NCBI GenBank assembly: GCA_031278755.1
Contig: JAITJV010000130.1
Location: 1-8,919 of the forward strand
Direction of reading: 5' to 3'
From: Treponema sp.
GTDB lineage: Bacteria > Spirochaetota > Spirochaetia > Treponematales > Breznakiellaceae
Length of the DNA stretch: 8,919 bases
In this document: one piece after another, positions 6,670 to 8,919 of the stretch
Numbering within the stretch: the stretch's first letter is position 1
Layout of the letters: each line of letters opens with the position of its first letter
Notes under the pieces: generated by a model
The model's database searches: none
What the model was told of the DNA's origin: nothing
The model's input: the letters and a program-made list of their open reading frames with translations, nothing else
Position numbers and translations under genes: made by a program

Positions 6670-7270
6670 CGAGGCGGGGAGAGGCCCCCTCGCGGGGCCT
6701 GTCTCCGCCGCCGCGGTCGTGCTGCCCCCGGATTTTCCTTTTGACGTCCTCGATGATTCAAAAAAGCTTAACGCGGAAAGGCGGGAGGAGGCGCGGATCC
6801 TCATCTACAGGCGCGCGGCGGCCTGGGGCGTAGGCTGGGCCTCCGCCGCGGAAATTGACGAAGTCAACATACTCAGGGCGGCCCTTTTGGCGATGAAACG
6901 GGCCTATGAGGCGATGGTGTTCAATTGGCGCGCCGGAAAAGGCCGGGAAAGCGCCGGGCTTTCCGCCGTCGTGGACGGCCTTTATGTTCCGCGCATCCCC
7001 ATCCCCTGCACGGCGGTGGTCAGGGCGGACGCCTCCGTTCCGGAAGTTATGGCCGCGTCGATCCTCGCAAAAACCGCGCGGGACAGGATGATGGAGCGCT
7101 ATTCCTGGTTTTATCCCGAATACGGCTACGAAAGGCACATGGGGTATCCGACAAAGGAACACCGCGCCCTTGTCATGCAATACGGGCCGTCTCCCATACA
7201 GCGTATGAGTTTTAAGGTGAGCGGCGGAAAGGGCGCGGCCGTCCGAAAAGCGTCCGGCAGGCCGGACTGA
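6653..7270 (+). CDS. rnhB: Ribonuclease HII
   Basis: Cleaves the RNA strand of RNA-DNA hybrids, including single ribonucleotides left in DNA, and needs Mg or Mn. From the GTG at 6653 the product has 205 residues, normal for the family. It opens with the signature CGIDEAGRGPLAGPV, whose Asp-Glu pair is catalytic. The DDSKKLNAERRE segment follows. A VVDGLYVPRI stretch comes before VVRADASVPEVMAASILAK, which holds the third catalytic Asp and the conserved SIxAK helix. YGYERHMGYPTKEH is the usual C-terminal active-site segment. The frame is open back to a TTG at 6611, adding 14 residues, but GTG gives the typical N-terminus and has AGG 8 bases upstream. The start overlaps the 995-residue gene by 17 bases, suggesting coupled translation. 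A basic C-terminal tail follows the core. Confidence 0.94.
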   Translation: MICGIDEAGRGPLAGPVSAAAVVLPPDFPFDVLDDSKKLNAERREEARILIYRRAAAWGVGWASAAEIDEVNILRAALLAMKRAYEAMVFNWRAGKGRESAGLSAVVDGLYVPRIPIPCTAVVRADASVPEVMAASILAKTARDRMMERYSWFYPEYGYERHMGYPTKEHRALVMQYGPSPIQRMSFKVSGGKGAAVRKASGRPD

Positions 7271-7319
7271 AAAACTTGTCCGGGCGGCTTCCCCGGCGCG
7301 GCGTACCCGCCGGAGCGGG
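7270..7319 (-). terminator. Hairpins between convergent rnhB and the regulator gene
   Basis: Two GC-rich inverted repeats fill the 55-bp convergent gap: CCCGC (7306-7310) with GCGGG (7315-7319), and CCGGG (7280-7284) with CCCGG (7292-7296). Read on the minus strand, the second is followed after five bases by TTTTT (complement of 7270-7274), overlapping the rnhB stop. This fits a modest terminator for the regulator gene. The stems are only 5 bp. Confidence 0.35.
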
Positions 7320-7325
7320 CCTCCC

Positions 7326-8264
7326 CTAAGGCTTCCGTTCCAGTTTTACGGCCATCTCTATATTCTGGCGGTAGTTGCCGAAGCGTTCGCCGAACAGGTT
7401 TATGCCCCCGGCGTATTCGGCGTCCTCCTTTACGCCTATTTTGAATGAGATAAAGTCGCCTTCCGTTACGCGCAGGGTTTCCAGATTCAGGCCGGATGTT
7501 TTTCGCCCGTCGCAGAAACAGCCTTCGCTGTTTATTTTAATGCGGTGGAGGTCTCCGTATTGTGTAGCGTCGTCGGGCCACCATGACGGGCTGTAGATGC
7601 CCCGCCTGTCCCCGTAATCGCCCGGGCTTCTGAAGGTGCTTGCTTCCTCGTGGTTTATCCAGATCGTAATGTCGCTGGGCCAGTCGTCGCTGTACCCCGG
7701 CGCCTCCGAACAGGCTTCAAAGGAAAATTCAAGTTCCAAAAGTTTTTCTGATTTTATCGAATGGTTTGAAAAACGGTATTCAAGAAAACCCGTGGTAAAC
7801 CATAAAAGCTGCGCATGCACGCGGTTTGGCCTGTAGAATGAATTTTTGGCGTCCTCCGTTCCTATATTTGATTTTCTTCCGGCGATGCCGCACGGCATTG
7901 TTACCAGACAGTCAAAATAATTGCCCAGGGGCATGCCGTAAACGAAGGACCGCACCGGCTCCGTGTTTTTTTCCCGGTGATAGATGCTGAGAAACACGTC
8001 TTCCGCCAGCATGACGCATATTTTCTGGGCGCCGCGCAGCCCCGGCTTTTCTTCGGTAAAAATAAGGCCCGCTTCTTCAAGAACCTTGACGTGCAGGGCC
8101 GCGGTTGAAAGGGGAAGGGAAAATTCTTCGGCAAGCTCGCTGATGTTTTTGGGGCTTTCAACAAGCCGCTGAATCATCCTCAGCCTTTCAGGCGAGGAAA
8201 GCGCCCTGAATACAACCGTCGATGCTTCAGGCTGGTAGAGATCAAGATTGATTCTGTATTTCAC
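7326..8264 (-). CDS. ArsR-type winged-helix transcriptional regulator with long C-terminal domain
   Basis: Likely one-component DNA-binding regulator. Residues about 12-70 form an ArsR-like winged helix: FRALSSPERLRMIQRLVES, then the recognition-helix region LAEEFSLPLSTAALHVKVLEEAGLI. Most ArsR proteins are about 100 residues. This one has 312, with a domain from about 105 to 310 that is rich in aromatic residues and predicted beta strands. That domain includes PGDYGDRRGIYSPSWWPDD (214-232) and FKIGVKEDAEYAGGINLFG (274-292). From family memory, regulators of this build occur beside glycosidase genes, and here a GH2 gene lies just upstream on the same strand. Sugar sensing by the C-terminal domain is inference. 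The start is GTG at 8264 (MKYRINLDLY), with AAGGGGGG 7 bases upstream. The six cysteines do not form the classical metal-site motif of ArsR/SmtB proteins, so metal sensing is unlikely. Confidence 0.85.
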   Translation of the reverse strand: MKYRINLDLYQPEASTVVFRALSSPERLRMIQRLVESPKNISELAEEFSLPLSTAALHVKVLEEAGLIFTEEKPGLRGAQKICVMLAEDVFLSIYHREKNTEPVRSFVYGMPLGNYFDCLVTMPCGIAGRKSNIGTEDAKNSFYRPNRVHAQLLWFTTGFLEYRFSNHSIKSEKLLELEFSFEACSEAPGYSDDWPSDITIWINHEEASTFRSPGDYGDRRGIYSPSWWPDDATQYGDLHRIKINSEGCFCDGRKTSGLNLETLRVTEGDFISFKIGVKEDAEYAGGINLFGERFGNYRQNIEMAVKLERKP

Positions 8265-8359
8265 AGCCTTTCCCCCCTTGTCCGCCGCGTCCGGTTATTC
8301 GTGTTGAGGGGCTTAATAAGAACCCGCTCACCGGTTCGCGGGGGAGCTTCAGGGCGCTT

Positions 8360-8391
8360 AAAAAGGGTATTAAACCCCGAATACAAATACC
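8360..8391 (-). terminator. Terminator-like hairpin downstream of the GH2 gene
   Basis: On the minus strand GGTATT (complement of 8386-8391) pairs with AATACC (complement of 8366-8371) around a 14-base loop, and TTTTT (complement of 8360-8364) follows one base later. It lies about 60 bases past the GH2 stop and before the regulator start, so it could end or attenuate the GH2 transcript. The stem is short and AT-rich. Confidence 0.4.
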
Positions 8392-8407
8392 TTATGAGAA
8401 CAACATA

Positions 8408-8430
8408 CCTCGTCCCTTGAGGGCGGGGTT
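8408..8430. repeat. Imperfect hairpin resembling an IS200/IS605 terminal hairpin (possible remnant)
   Basis: On the minus strand AACCCCGCCC, a TCAA loop and GGGACGAGGT form a hairpin with three GC pairs at the loop, two mismatches and then five further pairs including one wobble. The CCCCGCCCT / AGGG form followed by a T/G-rich stretch recalls ends of IS200/IS605-family elements. No transposase, TnpB or partner end is present nearby. It could equally be a degenerate terminator of the GH2 gene, whose stop is at 8448. Confidence 0.3.
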
Positions 8431-8447
8431 CTTCATTGCCGCCGGCG

Positions 8448-8919
8448 CTAATACTGCGTCATCCGGTGAAGACTGTTAATCTGCCGTTCGTTAATCTCTT
8501 TAAGGACGTCAGGATCAACCTTGAAATTCCTGTCCATGTCCATAAGGCCGTTTATTTCCTGCTGTACATCCGTTACCTGTGTATAGCAGTAGCCGCAGAT
8601 CGCGTCAATCCGTTTTATCGCGCTGGTTATGGAGTCAAAACGCTTTATGAAATCCTCTTTGGTGTCCACCTTGCCGCCGTAGCCCCAGCCCGGATCGTCG
8701 TTGTTAAAGGCGATGCCGCCGAATTCGCTGAGTATGACAGGCTGCCCCCTGTACGTGTATCCGCCGGCAAAGGCCGATTTGGCAAGGTTATGGTAGATCA
8801 CGTTGTCGAGTATTTCTTCCAGATGTTCTCCGTACCGTTCAAGGAAGCTGCCGCCGTCTTCTTCATAGTCGTGAAGGGTGATGATGTCGGAGATCGTATG
8901 TTCCCAGCCGTCGTTACAG
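8448..8919 (-). CDS. Glycoside hydrolase family 2 enzyme, C-terminal part (truncated by window edge)
   Basis: Likely a beta-galactosidase or beta-glucuronidase-like glycosidase; the exact substrate cannot be told from this part. The frame is open from the right edge, giving 156 visible residues. NDGWEHTISDIITLHDYEED is at the start of the fragment, a typical GH2 TIM-barrel segment. GQPVILSEFGGIAFNNDD carries the Glu in LSEFGG that fits the GH2 nucleophile position. A GYCYTQVTDVQQEINGLMDM segment follows, close to the end of the barrel. The stop is TAG at 8450-8448. It lies on the same strand as the ArsR-type regulator, 183 bp upstream of it, and the two probably form a sugar-use locus. The start, the N-terminal sugar-binding and Ig-like domains, and any signal peptide are outside the window. 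A GTG at 8801 in this frame is internal, not a start. Confidence 0.88.
   Translation of the reverse strand, partial: CNDGWEHTISDIITLHDYEEDGGSFLERYGEHLEEILDNVIYHNLAKSAFAGGYTYRGQPVILSEFGGIAFNNDDPGWGYGGKVDTKEDFIKRFDSITSAIKRIDAICGYCYTQVTDVQQEINGLMDMDRNFKVDPDVLKEINERQINSLHRMTQY

Larger units (their letters stand above)
8265..8447. other. 183-bp gap between the GH2 and regulator genes
   Basis: Beyond the two hairpins described, the part next to the regulator (8265-8359) contains a GAACC/GGTTC short inverted repeat near 8318-8336 and the minus-strand AT-rich stretch CTTATTAAGC, which might include a -10. I could not identify a convincing -35 or operator. No small ORF with a recognisable product was seen. 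Confidence 0.4.

Noticed and set aside
8448..8801. A short separate gene starting at a GTG at 8801
   Set aside because: The frame stays open to the window edge and the upstream residues (NDGWEHTISDII) are typical GH2 sequence, so the GTG is internal.
1..8919. CRISPR array, tRNA, rRNA, toxin-antitoxin pair or defence cluster
   Set aside because: No regularly spaced direct repeats, cloverleaf or rRNA-like stretch, or paired small toxin/antitoxin genes were seen on reading both strands.

Overview
This window looks like a chromosomal segment of a Gram-negative-type bacterium with moderately high G+C. A spirochaete (Treponema-like) is my best guess. It rests on the ClpA/ClpS pair, the large exported beta-helix protein with chitobiase-like repeats, and overall gene style. 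None of these is decisive and no rRNA or tRNA is present to settle it. Most of the window is ordinary core genome: no CRISPR array, prophage, complete insertion sequence, tRNA or rRNA was seen.

Layout. (1) Positions 1-1397, minus strand: clpS followed by the 5' part of clpA (runs off the left edge), the N-degron adaptor and the AAA+ unfoldase of the ClpAP protease. A 97-bp gap between them holds a candidate promoter and a perfect 11-bp hairpin. (2) 1398-1511: a short divergent region with candidate promoters for clpS (minus) and the exonuclease III gene (plus). (3) 1512-2892, plus: exonuclease III (xth/exoA type) and, 7 bp later, a rhomboid intramembrane protease. (4) 2893-3067: a non-coding stretch with several nested or competing inverted repeats, then a promoter. 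(5) 3068-7270, plus: a tight three-gene run of a purine-type phosphoribosyltransferase, a 995-residue exported protein of unknown function, and ribonuclease HII (rnhB). (6) 7271-7325: convergent gap with hairpins. (7) 7326-8919, minus: an ArsR-type winged-helix regulator with a long C-terminal domain, preceded by the C-terminal end of a glycoside hydrolase family 2 enzyme (runs off the right edge). A 183-bp gap between them holds a terminator-like hairpin and an IS200/IS605-end-like hairpin.

How the parts relate. ClpS delivers N-degron substrates to ClpA, so that pair is one machine. Exonuclease III and RNase HII are both nucleic-acid maintenance enzymes but sit in separate transcription units. 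The regulator and the GH2 enzyme probably form a sugar-use locus in which the C-terminal domain of the regulator could sense a carbohydrate. The most interesting non-coding signal is that clpS, xth and the phosphoribosyltransferase gene each lack a Shine-Dalgarno sequence and have a -10-like hexamer ending exactly 7 bases before the A of the ATG. That is the geometry expected of leaderless mRNAs. Other genes in the window (clpA, rhomboid, the 995-residue protein, the regulator) have purine-rich ribosome-binding sites instead.

I did not find a clearly new multi-gene system. The best candidates for new biology are the 995-residue exported protein, the regulator/GH2 pair and the leaderless promoter set.
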